A stretch of DNA of 64,000 nt, taken from contig NZ_MOBR01000005.1 of assembly GCF_003732705.1 (NCBI RefSeq), positions 562-64,561 of the forward strand, written 5' to 3'. Source of the stretch: Pseudomonas frederiksbergensis. Lineage in GTDB: Bacteria > Pseudomonadota > Gammaproteobacteria > Pseudomonadales > Pseudomonadaceae. The position numbers were made by a program, and so were the translations under genes. A model generated the notes under the pieces. That model was not told the origin of the DNA and did not search any database. It saw only the letters and a list, made by a program, of their open reading frames with translations. Each line of letters opens with the position of its first letter. Position 1 is the first letter of the stretch. Below are positions 20,909 to 31,613 of this stretch, piece after piece.

Positions 20909-21402
20909 ACGTAGCCCTCGAGCAATTGGGCGACGCCAGCAGGCTGCACGTCACCGAATGTGTCGTCGTCGATCATCAACGCCGGCGCCTTGTCGCAGTT
21001 GCCGAGGCAGCAGACCGGCAGCAGGGTGAAACGACCGTCGGCGGTGGTTTGACCCAGGCCGATGCCGAGCTTGCTCTGGATTTCGCTGACCACGGACTCG
21101 TGGCCGCCGATGAAGCAGACCATGCTGTCGCAGACGCGAATGATGTGACGGCCGACTGGCTGACGGAAGATCTGGCTATAGAACGTCGCCACCCCTTCAA
21201 CGTCGCTGGCCGGAATGCCGAGGATCTCGCCGATGGCGTAGAGCGCGCCGTCAGGCACCCAGCCACGTTCCTTCTGGACGATCTTCAGGGCTTCGATCGA
21301 CGCCGCGCGCGGGTCTTCGTAGTGATGCAGCTCGTGCTCGATGGCCGAGCGCTCGGTTTCACTCAAGGTGAAACGGTCTGTCTGGATAAGCGTGCTGTTC
21401 AT
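20905..21402 (-). CDS. nuoE: NADH-quinone oxidoreductase subunit E, [2Fe-2S]
   Basis: A 165-residue thioredoxin-like subunit that binds cluster N1a. The ligands appear as CDSMVC and, 40 residues further on, [10 protein letters not shown]. It lies two bases after nuoCD and overlaps nuoF. Confidence 0.97.
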   Translation of the reverse strand: MNSTLIQTDRFTLSETERSAIEHELHHYEDPRAASIEALKIVQKERGWVPDGALYAIGEILGIPASDVEGVATFYSQIFRQPVGRHIIRVCDSMVCFIGGHESVVSEIQSKLGIGLGQTTADGRFTLLPVCCLGNCDKAPALMIDDDTFGDVQPAGVAQLLEGYV

Positions 21403-21404
21403 GC

Positions 21405-23189
21405 TTAGCGGTCCACGTCGGCCATAACGAAATCGATACTACCCAGGTACGCGATCAAGTCCGCGACCATGCTGCCTTTGATCACCGAAGGGATCTGCTG
21501 CAAGTGCGGGAAGCTTGGGGTACGAATCCGGGTGCGGTAGCTCATGGTGCCGCCATCGCTCGTCAGGTAATAACTGTTGATGCCCTTGGTCGCTTCAATC
21601 ATCTGGAAGGATTCGTTGGCCGGCATGACCGGGCCCCACGAAACTTGCAAGAAGTGCGTGATCAAGGTCTCGATGTGCTGCAGCGTGCGTTCTTTCGGTG
21701 GCGGCGTGGTCAGCGGGTGATCCGCCTTGTACGGGCCTTCCGGCATGTTGCGCATGCACTGCTCGATGATCTTCAGGCTCTGGCGCATTTCTTCGACGCG
21801 CACGATGCAACGGTCGTAGGCATCGCCATTGGCCGCCAGCGGGACTTCGAACTCGAAGTTCTCGTAGCCCGAGTATGGACGTGCCTTACGCAGGTCGAAG
21901 TCGCAACCGGTCGAACGCAGGCCAGCACCGGTGACGCCCCATTCCAGGGCTTCTTTGGTGTTGTAGGCAGCGACGCCGATGGTCCGGCCTTTGAGGATGC
22001 TGTTGTCGAGCGCGGCTTTCTGGTACTCGTCCAGACGCTTCGGCATCCACTCGACGAAGTCTTTCACCAGTTTTTCCCAGCCGCGCGGCAGGTCGTGGGC
22101 GACGCCACCGATGCGGTACCAGGCCGGGTGCAGACGGAAACCGGTGATGGCTTCGATCACCGTGTACGCTTTCTGGCGGTCGGTGAAGGTGAAGAACACC
22201 GGAGTCATGGCGCCGACGTCCTGGATGTAAGTCCCCAGGAACAGCAGGTGGCTGGTGATCCGGAAGAACTCGGCCATCATGATGCGGATGACGTCGACCT
22301 TCTCGGGCACCTTGATGCCGGCCAGCTTCTCGACCGAGAGCACGTACGGCAGGTTGTTCATCACGCCGCCGAGGTAGTCGATACGATCGGTGTACGGGAT
22401 GAAACTGTGCCAGGACTGACGCTCGGCCATCTTCTCGGCACCACGGTGGTGGTAGCCGACGTCCGGCACGCAGTCGACGATCTCTTCACCGTCCAGCTGC
22501 AGGATGATGCGGAACGCACCGTGCGCGGAAGGGTGGTTAGGACCCAGGTTGAGGAACATGTAGTCCTCGTTCGCCCCGGAACGCTTCATGCCCCAGTCTT
22601 CAGGCTTGAAGCGCGCGGCTTCTTCCTCAAGCTGTTGCTTGGCCAGGTTCAGGGTGAACGGGTCGAATTCGGTGGCGCGGGCAGGGAAGTCCTTGCGCAG
22701 CGGGTGACCTTCCCAGGTCGGCGGCATCATGATGCGGGTCAGGTGCGGGTGACCTTTGAAGTCGATGCCGTACATGTCCCAGACTTCACGCTCGTACCAG
22801 TTGGCGTTCGGCCAGATGCTGGTGACGGTCGGCAGGCTGAGGTCGCTCTCGGACAAGGCGACCTTGATCATTACGTCACTATTACGTTCGATCGACATCA
22901 AGTGATAGAACACAGTGAAGTCGGCGCCGCTTGGCAGCCCTTGACGCTTGGTGCGCAGACGCTCGTCCACGCCGTGCAGGTCATAGAGCATGACGTACGG
23001 CTTGGGCAGATTGCGCAGGAAGGTCAGGACTTCGACGAGTTTGGCGCGGGCAACCCAAAGCACCGGCATGCCGGTGCGGGTAGGCTGGGCGGTGAACGCC
23101 TCGGGGCCAAAACGGTTGTTCAGTTCGACGACCACATCCTGGTCGTCTGCCTTATAAGGCGGGATGTACAGAGCACTGCCTGTAGTCAT
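21405..23189 (-). CDS. nuoC: Fused NADH-quinone oxidoreductase subunit C/D
   Basis: A 594-residue fusion of NuoC (~1-190, 30-kDa subunit) and NuoD (~210-594, 49-kDa subunit), the arrangement found in gammaproteobacteria. The NuoD part has the NiFe-hydrogenase-like start [18 protein letters not shown] followed by the conserved [13 protein letters not shown] and ends in FVMADVDR. It contributes the quinone-reduction site beside cluster N2 of NuoB. A 72-bp gap separates it from nuoB. Confidence 0.97.
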   Translation of the reverse strand: MTTGSALYIPPYKADDQDVVVELNNRFGPEAFTAQPTRTGMPVLWVARAKLVEVLTFLRNLPKPYVMLYDLHGVDERLRTKRQGLPSGADFTVFYHLMSIERNSDVMIKVALSESDLSLPTVTSIWPNANWYEREVWDMYGIDFKGHPHLTRIMMPPTWEGHPLRKDFPARATEFDPFTLNLAKQQLEEEAARFKPEDWGMKRSGANEDYMFLNLGPNHPSAHGAFRIILQLDGEEIVDCVPDVGYHHRGAEKMAERQSWHSFIPYTDRIDYLGGVMNNLPYVLSVEKLAGIKVPEKVDVIRIMMAEFFRITSHLLFLGTYIQDVGAMTPVFFTFTDRQKAYTVIEAITGFRLHPAWYRIGGVAHDLPRGWEKLVKDFVEWMPKRLDEYQKAALDNSILKGRTIGVAAYNTKEALEWGVTGAGLRSTGCDFDLRKARPYSGYENFEFEVPLAANGDAYDRCIVRVEEMRQSLKIIEQCMRNMPEGPYKADHPLTTPPPKERTLQHIETLITHFLQVSWGPVMPANESFQMIEATKGINSYYLTSDGGTMSYRTRIRTPSFPHLQQIPSVIKGSMVADLIAYLGSIDFVMADVDR

Positions 23190-23261
23190 GGTTATTTATC
23201 GCTTTCGGTCAACGTAAAGAATGAAGCCAGTGTCTCGTTCTATAAAAGAAGCAGAGCTGGA

Positions 23262-23936
23262 TCAGACTTCGTCGGGGCTGCGCAGGTTGGTGACTGCGAT
23301 TCGCTGTTCGCGGCGCTGTTCCTTTTGCGAAGGCATCTCGGCGCGGTACACGCCTTGATCACCGACGACCCAGGAAAGCGGACGACGCTCCTGTCCAATC
23401 GACTCCTGCAAGAGCATCAAGCCTTGCAGAAAAGCTTCAGGACGGGGCGGGCAGCCAGGCACGTAGACGTCCACGGGTAGGAACTTATCCACCCCTTGAA
23501 CGACGGAGTAGATGTCGTACATGCCACCGGAGTTGGCGCACGAACCCATGGAGATAACCCATTTAGGTTCGAGCATTTGCTCGTAGAGACGCTGAATGAT
23601 CGGCGCCATCTTGATGAAGCAGGTACCGGCGATAACCATAAAATCCGCCTGACGCGGCGATGCCCGGATAACCTCGGCGCCAAAGCGCGCGATGTCGTGG
23701 GGCGCCGTGAAGGCGGTGGTCATTTCCACGTAGCAGCACGAAAGACCGAAGTTATACGGCCACAGGGAGTTCTTGCGCCCCCAGTTGATCGTGCCGTTAA
23801 GCACGTCTTCGAGCTTGCCCATGAAGATGTTTTTGTGAACTTGATCTTCTAACGGATCGGAAACGGTTTCCCGCTCGCCAATCGGATACTGCTCGTTAGG
23901 AGCATCGGGGTCGATCCTGGTGAGATTGTATTGCAT
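23262..23936 (-). CDS. nuoB: NADH-quinone oxidoreductase subunit B
   Basis: A 224-residue subunit that holds [4Fe-4S] cluster N2, the electron donor to quinone. The adjacent cysteines of GLSCCYVEM and later cysteines in [11 protein letters not shown] and [10 protein letters not shown] are the cluster ligands. Two starts are possible: MQYNLTRID at 23936, the usual length, or an ATG two codons earlier at 23942 that has the better spaced GAGG. Confidence 0.95.
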   Translation of the reverse strand: MQYNLTRIDPDAPNEQYPIGERETVSDPLEDQVHKNIFMGKLEDVLNGTINWGRKNSLWPYNFGLSCCYVEMTTAFTAPHDIARFGAEVIRASPRQADFMVIAGTCFIKMAPIIQRLYEQMLEPKWVISMGSCANSGGMYDIYSVVQGVDKFLPVDVYVPGCPPRPEAFLQGLMLLQESIGQERRPLSWVVGDQGVYRAEMPSQKEQRREQRIAVTNLRSPDEV

Positions 23937-23946
23937 TGCCAAAGCC

Positions 23947-24360
23947 TCATTGTTTCAGCTTCGCCTGCCGCTTGCGACGAGCTTCCGGAGCCCAGTCAAG
24001 GGCGCCCACTCGGAACAAGTAGACAAGACCTGCCAACAGAATTGCTATGAAAACGAGAGCTTCGACGAATCCGGTCCAGCCGCTTTCGCGGACGGACACA
24101 GACCAGGCAAAGAGAAAGAGGGCTTCGATATCGAAGATCACGAAGAGCATCGCGACCAGATAGAATTTGGCTGAGAGCCGCAAGCGGGCGCCACCTGTAG
24201 GTAGCATGCCGGACTCGAACGGTTCGTTTTTGCTGCGGCCCCAGGCTTTTGACCCGAGGAGGCTGGAAACGCCAAGCATGAAGGCGCAAAGGCCGACAAC
24301 GCCCAGAAGGAAAATGGCAAAGCCCCAGTTGTGGGCCATGAGTCCTGTCGCTTCGGGCAT
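23947..24360 (-). CDS. nuoA: NADH-quinone oxidoreductase subunit A
   Basis: First gene of the nuo operon, 137 residues, three transmembrane helices. The long loop [20 protein letters not shown] and the helix [20 protein letters not shown] with conserved acidic residues are typical. The start [13 protein letters not shown] matches the family length; the frame is open 75 nt further upstream without resemblance to NuoA. Confidence 0.96.
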   Translation of the reverse strand: MPEATGLMAHNWGFAIFLLGVVGLCAFMLGVSSLLGSKAWGRSKNEPFESGMLPTGGARLRLSAKFYLVAMLFVIFDIEALFLFAWSVSVRESGWTGFVEALVFIAILLAGLVYLFRVGALDWAPEARRKRQAKLKQ

Positions 24361-24447
24361 GCTGGTAATCCTTAACAGAGAGCAAAGGTCTCTGAGCTTG
24401 AAAAGAAACAAAGCAGTGACGATATGTCGCAGCAATCAATCGCGGTG

Positions 24448-24475
24448 ATTTTATGGCACAACACCGTGCAAGTAA
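24448..24475 (-). promoter_or_regulatory. Possible sigma-70 promoter of the nuo operon
   Basis: On the minus strand TTACTT (24475-24470) and TAAAAT (24453-24448) are 16 bp apart. Transcription would start about 80 nt before the nuoA ATG. The -35 match is modest and other AT-rich hexamers lie upstream near 24490. Confidence 0.35.
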
Positions 24476-24609
24476 AATTCCTATAGCGAAATTATTTATA
24501 GGAATAAGGACATAGCCCACCTCCAAAGCCCTGTAGCCCATGCGGTGCGGGCATTAGCAGGCTTTTCATCAATTATGTTTTGTAGGGAATGTAACGAACA
24601 TAGTTGCGT

Positions 24610-24628
24610 CTAAATGATAATCAATATT
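24610..24628 (+). promoter_or_regulatory. Fur-box-like sequence
   Basis: CTAAATGATAATCAATATT agrees with the classical 19-bp Fur consensus at 14 of 19 positions and contains the core AATGATAATCA without mismatch. It lies 250 bp upstream of nuoA and just upstream of a short plus-strand segment ending in a terminator-like hairpin. Confidence 0.45.
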
Positions 24629-24636
24629 GTTTGGCT

Positions 24637-24730
24637 CGGTTTTTAAACTATTTAGCGGGTGAGTGGGTGGGAAGTTGTCTTATATAGCCGTTACTGCAAG
24701 TAGCAGCGGCGCTCGTTTTAGCGCATTTTT
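24637..24730 (+). ncRNA. Candidate small RNA behind a Fur-like box
   Basis: About 95 nt could be transcribed from a promoter overlapping the Fur-like box (TTGCGT at 24604 and TATTGT at 24625 are weak elements) to the intrinsic terminator at 24709-24730. An imperfect hairpin (GCCG...CGGC, 24687-24710) precedes the terminator. The layout resembles iron-regulated PrrF RNAs, but the PrrF core sequence was not recognised. Start and existence are both inferred. Confidence 0.28.
24709..24730 (+). terminator. Terminator-like hairpin on the plus strand
   Basis: GCGCT-CGTTTT-AGCGC is followed by ATTTTT. The nearest protein genes on either side run on the minus strand, so this orientation has no known gene to serve. 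Confidence 0.5.
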
Positions 24731-24782
24731 CTGATCGCGGGACCGCTCTGGATCAATGTTTTGTCTCGTGGCGCCACCGTCA

Positions 24783-24876
24783 CCTGTGGGAGCGGGCTTG
24801 CTCGCGAAAGCGGTGGGTCAGTCGACATCAATGTTGAATGTTCAACCGTATTCGCGAGCAAGCCCGCTCCCACAGG
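24783..24876. repeat. REP pair
   Basis: Arms CTGTGGGAGCGGGCTTGCTC and GAGCAAGCCCGCTCCCACAG enclose a ~40-bp spacer. The spacer motif CAGTCGACATCAAT recurs in the pair at 57269, so arm and spacer move as a unit. Confidence 0.85.
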
Positions 24877-24909
24877 GGATTTGTGGTGGTCCGGTAAAAC
24901 GCGGGCAAA

Positions 24910-24940
24910 AAAAACGCCCCGAACCAGTCGGGGCGTTAGT
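24910..24940 (-). terminator. Rho-independent terminator of aceA
   Basis: On the minus strand the stem CGCCCCGA/TCGGGGCG is followed by an eight-T run. It lies about 60 bp downstream of the aceA stop. Confidence 0.85.
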
Positions 24941-24996
24941 TGTGCGACGTTGCGGTTAGCTTTCTATCGGGTCCGCAACGGCCGTTTGCTCAGGTA

Positions 24997-26322
24997 TCAG
25001 TGGAACTGTTCTTCTTCAGTCGAACCGGTCAGCGCGGTCACCGACGACGAGCCTCCTTGAATCACGGTGGTCATGTCGTCGAAGTAGCCAGTGCCCACTT
25101 CCTGCTGGTGAGCCACGAAGGTGTAACCCTTGGCAGCGTCAGCGAACTCTTGCTCTTGCAGCTTCACGTAGGCAGTCATGTCGTTGCGGGCGTAGTCGTG
25201 CGCCAGGTTGAACATGCTGTGCCACATGTTGTGAATGCCGGCCAGGGTGATGAACTGGTGCTTGTAGCCCATGGCGGACAGTTCGCGCTGGAACTTGGCG
25301 ATGGTCGCGTCGTCCAGGTTTTTCTTCCAGTTGAAGGAAGGCGAGCAGTTGTACGACAGCAGTTGGTCCGGGTATTCCTTTTTGATCGCTTCGGCGAAGC
25401 GACGAGCCTCGTCCAGATCCGGCTTGGCGGTTTCGCACCAGATCAGGTCGGCGTACGGCGCGTAGGCCAGGCCGCGAGCGATGGCCTGGTCGAGGCCGGC
25501 GCGTACTTTGTAGAAGCCTTCCTGGGTGCGTTCGCCAGTCACAAATGGCTGGTCGTACGGGTCGCAATCGGAAGTCAGCAGGTCAGCGGCGTTAGCGTCG
25601 GTACGGGCCAGGATGATGGTCGGTGTACCGGCAACGTCAGCCGCCAGGCGAGCAGCGGTCAGCTTTTGTACGGCTTCCTGGGTCGGAACCAGTACCTTGC
25701 CGCCCATGTGGCCGCATTTTTTCACGGAAGCCAGTTGGTCTTCGAAGTGAACGCCGGCGGCGCCTGCTTCGATCATGCTTTTCATCAGCTCGTAAGCGTT
25801 CAGTACGCCGCCGAAACCGGCTTCAGCGTCAGCCACGATTGGCGCGAAGTAGTCGATGTAGCCTTCGTCGCCCGGACCTTTGCCGGCTTTCCACTGGATC
25901 TGGTCAGCACGACGGAACGAGTTGTTGATGCGCTTGACTACGGTTGGAACCGAGTCCACCGGGTACAGCGACTGATCCGGGTACATCGATTCGGCGGAGT
26001 TGTTGTCCGCAGCAACCTGCCAGCCCGACAGGTAGATCGCCTGGATACCGGCTTTGACTTGTTGTACAGCTTGGCCGCCGGTCAGGGCGCCCATGCAGTT
26101 GACGAAATCTTTCTCAGGACGGAAGGACGGGTGGGCACCTTGGGTGACCAGGTTCCACAGCTTCTCGGCGCCCAATTTTGCAAAGGTGTGCTCGGGTTGA
26201 ACCGAGCCGCGCAGGCGGACGACGTCAGCAGCGGAGTAAGCGCGTGTCACGCCTTTCCAGCGTGGGTTTTCAGCCCAATCTTTTTCGAGGGCTGCAATTT
26301 GCTGTTCGCGTGTCAGTGCCAT
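24997..26322 (-). CDS. aceA: Isocitrate lyase
   Basis: A 441-residue cytoplasmic enzyme that cleaves isocitrate to glyoxylate and succinate, the first step of the glyoxylate shunt. The active-site motif KKCGHMGGK is intact, as are [20 protein letters not shown] and the C-terminal glyoxylate-binding residues. The start [16 protein letters not shown] matches the family; 22 further in-frame codons upstream do not. It is monocistronic, with about 500 bp of gene-free DNA upstream. It competes with the two isocitrate dehydrogenases at 33431 and 36149 for substrate. Confidence 0.97.
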   Translation of the reverse strand: MALTREQQIAALEKDWAENPRWKGVTRAYSAADVVRLRGSVQPEHTFAKLGAEKLWNLVTQGAHPSFRPEKDFVNCMGALTGGQAVQQVKAGIQAIYLSGWQVAADNNSAESMYPDQSLYPVDSVPTVVKRINNSFRRADQIQWKAGKGPGDEGYIDYFAPIVADAEAGFGGVLNAYELMKSMIEAGAAGVHFEDQLASVKKCGHMGGKVLVPTQEAVQKLTAARLAADVAGTPTIILARTDANAADLLTSDCDPYDQPFVTGERTQEGFYKVRAGLDQAIARGLAYAPYADLIWCETAKPDLDEARRFAEAIKKEYPDQLLSYNCSPSFNWKKNLDDATIAKFQRELSAMGYKHQFITLAGIHNMWHSMFNLAHDYARNDMTAYVKLQEQEFADAAKGYTFVAHQQEVGTGYFDDMTTVIQGGSSSVTALTGSTEEEQFH

Positions 26323-26821
26323 GGAGATAAACCTCGTCGCATAGGTCTTGGGTGGAAAATTCCTGCTCCTGCCGGTTACGCCTATCAAGGAAGCGTAAAA
26401 GGCTGCTCGCTGACCAGAAGCTTAGGCGGTCAAGTCGGATTTGGCGGGGATGGCGACGGGATGAACGATGGGCTCGAGGGGAAGTGAGCAGGTAAGGGCG
26501 GACTGGCGGGCGCATTCGGGCGTCGTGGGCCTCTATACGAACTTCAGTGTGGTGCCGGGTTACCTAATTACGCTTCCGTCCCTCGGGACAACTTCGTTCC
26601 AGTCGGCAACCTCGTCAAACACACCTTGTGGGCGGTACAGACACGAATCGGCTTGCGGGGTAGATGCAGGCGGCGACTCGAAGGCCCTTGCCAGGGCCCC
26701 TGATTAGCGGGAGCGAGGCCATCATGCCTTTGCTTTTTTGGCTCGTCAAACGTTTTGTAGTGCTTTTTTTCAAGCACTACATCTTTAGTCTAATACGACT
26801 CATCAGTCAGTTTTTGGTGCT
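26323..26821. other. Gene-free region upstream of aceA
   Basis: These 499 bp contain no convincing open reading frame. They should hold the aceA promoter and perhaps a long leader, but no clear -35/-10 pair stood out. The right end holds a 9-bp perfect inverted repeat (26757-26780) that belongs to neither flanking gene with certainty. Confidence 0.7.
26757..26780. terminator. Hairpin downstream of the secretin-like gene
   Basis: GTAGTGCTT and AAGCACTAC are perfect 9-bp arms around a TTTTTC loop. On the minus strand it lies 40 bp after the secretin-like stop and is followed by AAAACG, so it lacks a proper U-tract. A terminator role is possible but weak. Confidence 0.4.
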
Positions 26822-27583
26822 TTAGTCCAGGGTGTCGACTTTCACCCGCAAGGTCATGTCATCCCGGCCCTGAGTAGAGTAGCTGCGGGTTTGGCCCTGT
26901 TTGTCGGCCTGAGTCTGGCGATTCACGCCGGCCAGGGTGATCCACTCGCCCAGGCGCCCCGTGACAGTTGTGTCGGTACTTTGCACATTCACTACATCTG
27001 GACGTTCCTGGCTCATGCGGTCACGATTGGTACTGATCGCCAGGTGAACGATGTCGCCGGTGACGCTGGCAGTGACGTAGAAACCCTGAGTGACGTTGCG
27101 ATACTCGGTCTGACTTTGCAGGCGACCGTAGGTGTCGGTCTGCGTACTGGTCAGCGGCACGCTTTGGCCGACCTGGATCAGCGCCGGCGCACCTTCGCTG
27201 GCCTGCACCTGCTGTATGCCGCCGTCACGGCTGTCGGTGCTGCGATTGATGATGCGGGTCTGGCTGGGTTTGGCGCCGTTAACCGAGTAGCCCTGATCAC
27301 CCTGGAAGTTGTTTTCGTTGGTGTCGACAGTGATCAGCAGGCGCTTGGGCGCAGTGTCGAGTTGAGCGAGGAATGACTTAAGTTCGTCGATCTTGCCGGG
27401 TTCGGCGTTGACGATCAGTTGATTGCCGTAGGCGCTGACCTGGCCATCCTTGCCGATAAAATTCTGCGCCACCGGCAGCATGTCAGCGCTGGTGCGGTAG
27501 TTCAGGGGCACGATCTCGGTGGCGGCGGTGACCGAAAAACTGCAGGTCAGCAGCAGCGTGGTGAGCAAGGTGCGTAGGGACAT
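26822..27583 (-). CDS. Secretin N-domain-like periplasmic protein
   Basis: A 253-residue exported protein with a signal peptide (MSLRTLLTTLLLTCSFSVTA, cleaved near AATEI). Residues ~25-85 (VPLNYRTSADMLPVAQNFIG and NQLIVNAEPGKIDELKSFLA) resemble the short N0/N1 ring-building domain of secretins. The remainder (GFYVTASVTGDIVHLAIS and VTGRLGEWITLAGV) resembles fragments of the early secretin domain, but the full multi-strand barrel of GspD/PilQ is absent: family secretins exceed 400 residues. No secretion genes lie nearby. Its role is unknown; it could be a stand-alone periplasmic scaffold. It is monocistronic and the start was chosen at the signal peptide. Confidence 0.75.
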   Translation of the reverse strand: MSLRTLLTTLLLTCSFSVTAATEIVPLNYRTSADMLPVAQNFIGKDGQVSAYGNQLIVNAEPGKIDELKSFLAQLDTAPKRLLITVDTNENNFQGDQGYSVNGAKPSQTRIINRSTDSRDGGIQQVQASEGAPALIQVGQSVPLTSTQTDTYGRLQSQTEYRNVTQGFYVTASVTGDIVHLAISTNRDRMSQERPDVVNVQSTDTTVTGRLGEWITLAGVNRQTQADKQGQTRSYSTQGRDDMTLRVKVDTLD

Positions 27584-27663
27584 GTCCGTTATCTCCGCTT
27601 TCGAAAGGCTTGATATTGCCAGTTTGTCGGCCCGGGGTGGGGCAAGTTGAATCGTAGACAGCA

Positions 27664-27695
27664 AAACGCCCCGGCATCCGAGGATGGCGGGGCGT
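27664..27695 (-). terminator. Probable terminator downstream of the roxA-GNAT pair
   Basis: On the minus strand ACGCCCC and GGGGCGT form a stem around an imperfect ATCC/GGAT core, followed by TTTTGC. It lies beyond the REP pair, about 125 bp after the acetyltransferase stop. Confidence 0.55.
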
Positions 27696-27696
27696 G

Positions 27697-27807
27697 ATCG
27701 TTCCCACGCTCCGCGTGGGAATGCAGCCAGTGACGCTCTGCGTCACCTGCCGCGATGGGGCGCGGAGCGTCCCGAGAGGCATTCCCACGCAGAGCGTGGG
27801 AATGATC
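27697..27807. repeat. Composite REP pair
   Basis: Outer arms GATCGTTCCCACGCTCCGCG and its counterpart ending GTGGGAATGATC each form their own hairpin. An inner pair (TGACGCTCTGCGTCA and GGCGCGGAGCGTCC) lies between them. Confidence 0.85.
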
Positions 27808-27818
27808 AGTGCGGGGTA

Positions 27819-28244
27819 TCAAGCCGAATGCCGCACCATGTCCACATGCGGAATCCCTGCTTCCAGGAACTCCTCACTGACCAAGCTGAAACCCAGACGT
27901 TCATAGAACGCCGTGGCCTGCACCTGCGCACTCAGCATCTGCTGCTTCAATCCGCGTTTCTCGGCTTCACCGATCACCGCTTGCATCAGCGCATCGCCGA
28001 CTTTCAAACCGCGCCAGTCCTTGAGCACTGACACCCGGCCGATGTGACCATCGGGCAGCAGGCGGGCGGTGCCAATTGGAAAGTCGCCTTCGAAGGCCAG
28101 AAAATGCACCGCTGTTGCGTCATCAGCATCCCATTCCAGTTCAGGCGGAACGGATTGCTCGGCGATGAACACCGTCTCACGAATGCGCCGTATCTCGGCG
28201 ATATCCTTCTGCCAGTCTGCGACACGAACGTGGATTTTATTCAT
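27819..28244 (-). CDS. GNAT-family N-acetyltransferase
   Basis: A 141-residue acetyltransferase. The acetyl-CoA motif A is visible as VLKDWRGLKVGDALMQAVI and motif B as FYERLGFSLVSEEFLEAGI. The overall pattern (FIAEQSVPPELEWD... HIGRVSV) resembles the ElaA/YjdJ subgroup. The substrate is unknown. The start ATG overlaps the last eight bases of roxA, so the two are probably translationally coupled. Confidence 0.85.
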   Translation of the reverse strand: MNKIHVRVADWQKDIAEIRRIRETVFIAEQSVPPELEWDADDATAVHFLAFEGDFPIGTARLLPDGHIGRVSVLKDWRGLKVGDALMQAVIGEAEKRGLKQQMLSAQVQATAFYERLGFSLVSEEFLEAGIPHVDMVRHSA

Positions 28245-29406
28245 CAGCAAACCCCAGGCTGCCTTGCTTGACCAGCTCGCACAGCAGACCGCGGCCGTCT
28301 TCGTCGTTCAGCCAGTCACCGAGGTTGTCGGTGTGCAAGGCATCGGCAGCGCAGATCAATTTCAGCAGCTCGCGCAGTTTGCCTGGCAGGTAACGGCTCT
28401 GACCGCTGGCGAACAGCAGCAGGTCGTCATCGACTTCGGACCAGGCCATGCGCGCGCTCGGGTTGCGGATCAGCACAGCGCCTTGTTCCAGGCTGGCGAG
28501 GAAGTCTTCTTCTTCGATTTCCTCCGGACCGACCACCAGTTCCGGGTAGCGCGGCTCGGTCATGTACTGGCCGAACCAGGTCAGCAGCAGGCGCTCGTCG
28601 CTCATGTGCTCGGCCAGCAAGGCTTTCAGGCGATCAAGAGCGTCGTGCTGAATCTGGTGCGGATCGACGGCCGGCAGGGCGTCGGCATCGGTGTAGCGCT
28701 CTTCGTCCGTCAGGAACTGGCTGAGGAAGTCAGTGAAGTGAGTCAGCACTTCAGAAGCGCTCGGGGCGCGGAAGCCGACCGAGTAAGTCATGCAGTCATC
28801 CCCTGCGACGCCGCAATGGGCCAGGCGCGGCGGCAGGTAGAGCATGTCGCCCGGTTCCAGAACCCACTCATCGGTGGCTTCGAAGTCGGCGAGGATACGC
28901 AGGTCTGCGTGTGGCAGCAGCTTGCTCTCGGAGTCGCACATCTGGCCGATCTTCCAGTTGCGCTTGCCGTGACCTTGCAGCAGGAACACATCGTAGTTAT
29001 CGAAGTGCGGGCCGACGCTGCCACCCGGGGCGGCGAAGCTGATCATCACGTCGTCGACGCGCCAGCTCGGCAGGAAGCGGAAGTTCTCCAGCAGTTCACT
29101 GACTTCCGGCACGAATTGATCAACCGCTTGCACCAGCAGGGTCCACTCGGTTTCTGGCAATTTGCTGAATTCATCTTCGGCGAACGGGCCGCGACGCATT
29201 TCCCAAGGACGCTCGCCATGTTCGATCACCAGGCGCGATTCAACTTCTTCTTCCAGCGCCAGTCCGGCCAGTTCGTCGGGATCGATCGGGCTTTCGAAAT
29301 CAGGGATCGCCTGGCGGATCAGCAGCGGTTTTTTCTGCCAGTAGTCACGCAGGAATTCGCGCGCCGTGATGCCACCCAGAAGTTGAAGAGGAATATCAGG
29401 ATTCAT
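28237..29406 (-). CDS. roxA: Ribosomal protein L16 3-hydroxylase RoxA, JmjC cupin
   Basis: A 389-residue 2-oxoglutarate/Fe(II) oxygenase homologous to E. coli YcfD, which hydroxylates an arginine of ribosomal protein L16. The iron triad HxD...H is seen at H134, D136 (GPHFDNYD) and H197 (PPRLAHCG). The C-terminal ~120 residues form the dimerisation and winged-helix part of the family. The start MNPDIPLQL is chosen by family fit. It overlaps the downstream acetyltransferase by 8 bp; the oxygenase acts on ribosomes, so a link between the two modifications is conceivable but unproven. Confidence 0.88.
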   Translation of the reverse strand: MNPDIPLQLLGGITAREFLRDYWQKKPLLIRQAIPDFESPIDPDELAGLALEEEVESRLVIEHGERPWEMRRGPFAEDEFSKLPETEWTLLVQAVDQFVPEVSELLENFRFLPSWRVDDVMISFAAPGGSVGPHFDNYDVFLLQGHGKRNWKIGQMCDSESKLLPHADLRILADFEATDEWVLEPGDMLYLPPRLAHCGVAGDDCMTYSVGFRAPSASEVLTHFTDFLSQFLTDEERYTDADALPAVDPHQIQHDALDRLKALLAEHMSDERLLLTWFGQYMTEPRYPELVVGPEEIEEEDFLASLEQGAVLIRNPSARMAWSEVDDDLLLFASGQSRYLPGKLRELLKLICAADALHTDNLGDWLNDEDGRGLLCELVKQGSLGFADE

Positions 29407-29446
29407 GTGTAACCTATTGAAAAAATGCACTTTTCAGACGGGAATA

Positions 29447-29475
29447 AAAACGCCCGGCGCTGCCGGGCGTCTCAA
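29447..29475 (-). terminator. Rho-independent terminator of purB
   Basis: On the minus strand ACGCCCGGC-AGC-GCCGGGCGT is followed by TTTTTATT. It begins about 18 bp after the purB stop. Confidence 0.9.
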
Positions 29476-29492
29476 AAGGGTCAAGCGGTCGA

Positions 29493-30950
<1,458 letters not shown>

Positions 30951-30989
30951 TTACGCGTTACAGATCTAAAGCGGTGTTGCGGGCGCGGT

Positions 30990-31613
30990 TCAGCTGCTGC
31001 GCATCAGCGGGTAAAGCTCTTTCAGCAACTTGCGACGGCTGATCACCAACTGCCAGCGGTGACCGCCCAGCTGCCGCCACAGGCGCGCCGAACGAATCCC
31101 GGCCAGCAACAGGGCGCGGATCTTCGAGGCGTTGCTTGGTTGCTGCAGGTTGCGCATGTCGCCGTGGACCTGGATCCGTTGGCGCAGGGTGCTCAGGGTG
31201 TCCTGGTACAACGCGCCGCACGCGGCGATCACGTTCTCGTGGGCTGGCCCGAAATGCTCGACCTGGGATTGAATCTGCGGCAGACGCTTGCCGATCACGC
31301 CGAGCATGTCGTCGCGCTTGGCCAGTTGACGCTCCAGACCCAGCATCGCCAGGGCATAACGCAACGGTTCGCGCTGCAAAGTGCTTGGGTCGCGTTCCAG
31401 GGCGCCGATCAACGCGCGATAGCCTTCGCGCAGATTGATGTCGTCGCCGCCGTAGACTTCCAGGGTGTCCTTGGGGTCGCGGATCAGCAGACTGCCGAGC
31501 ATGCAGGTCAGGCCGGCTTCGCTGGTCTGGCCGCTCTTGGCGATCTTGTCCACCAGCACTGCGGCGAGAAACACGCCGCCCAGTGCCGTCAGTTGCTCCT
31601 GAGTCGGGCTCAT
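30990..31613 (-). CDS. hflD: High-frequency lysogenization protein HflD homolog
   Basis: A 207-residue mostly helical protein of the HflD/YcfC family, found next to mnmA and purB in many gammaproteobacteria. In E. coli it sequesters phage lambda CII at the membrane; its host function is unclear. The start [13 protein letters not shown] overlaps the mnmA stop by 4 nt (ATGA), so the two are co-translated. Confidence 0.93.
   Translation of the reverse strand: MSPTQEQLTALGGVFLAAVLVDKIAKSGQTSEAGLTCMLGSLLIRDPKDTLEVYGGDDINLREGYRALIGALERDPSTLQREPLRYALAMLGLERQLAKRDDMLGVIGKRLPQIQSQVEHFGPAHENVIAACGALYQDTLSTLRQRIQVHGDMRNLQQPSNASKIRALLLAGIRSARLWRQLGGHRWQLVISRRKLLKELYPLMRSS

Larger units (their letters stand above)
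24361..24996. other. Gene-free region between nuoA and aceA
   Basis: No protein gene was seen in these 636 bp. They hold the nuo promoter region (about 24361-24510), a Fur-box-like sequence (24610), a plus-strand hairpin with T-run (24709), a REP pair (24783-24876) and the aceA terminator (24910). Confidence 0.8.

Noticed and set aside
24709..24730. Plus-strand hairpin considered as the nuo or aceA terminator
   Set aside because: Both genes run on the minus strand, and the T-run follows only on the plus strand; each already has its own terminator or promoter region.
26791..26802. TAATACGACTCA, identical to the first 12 bases of a T7-type promoter
   Set aside because: The following bases (TCAGTC) do not continue the promoter, no phage gene is near, and a 12-base match by chance in 64 kb is unremarkable.
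27697..27807. REP pairs considered as a CRISPR array
   Set aside because: Each is a single inverted pair without regularly spaced direct repeats or nearby cas genes.
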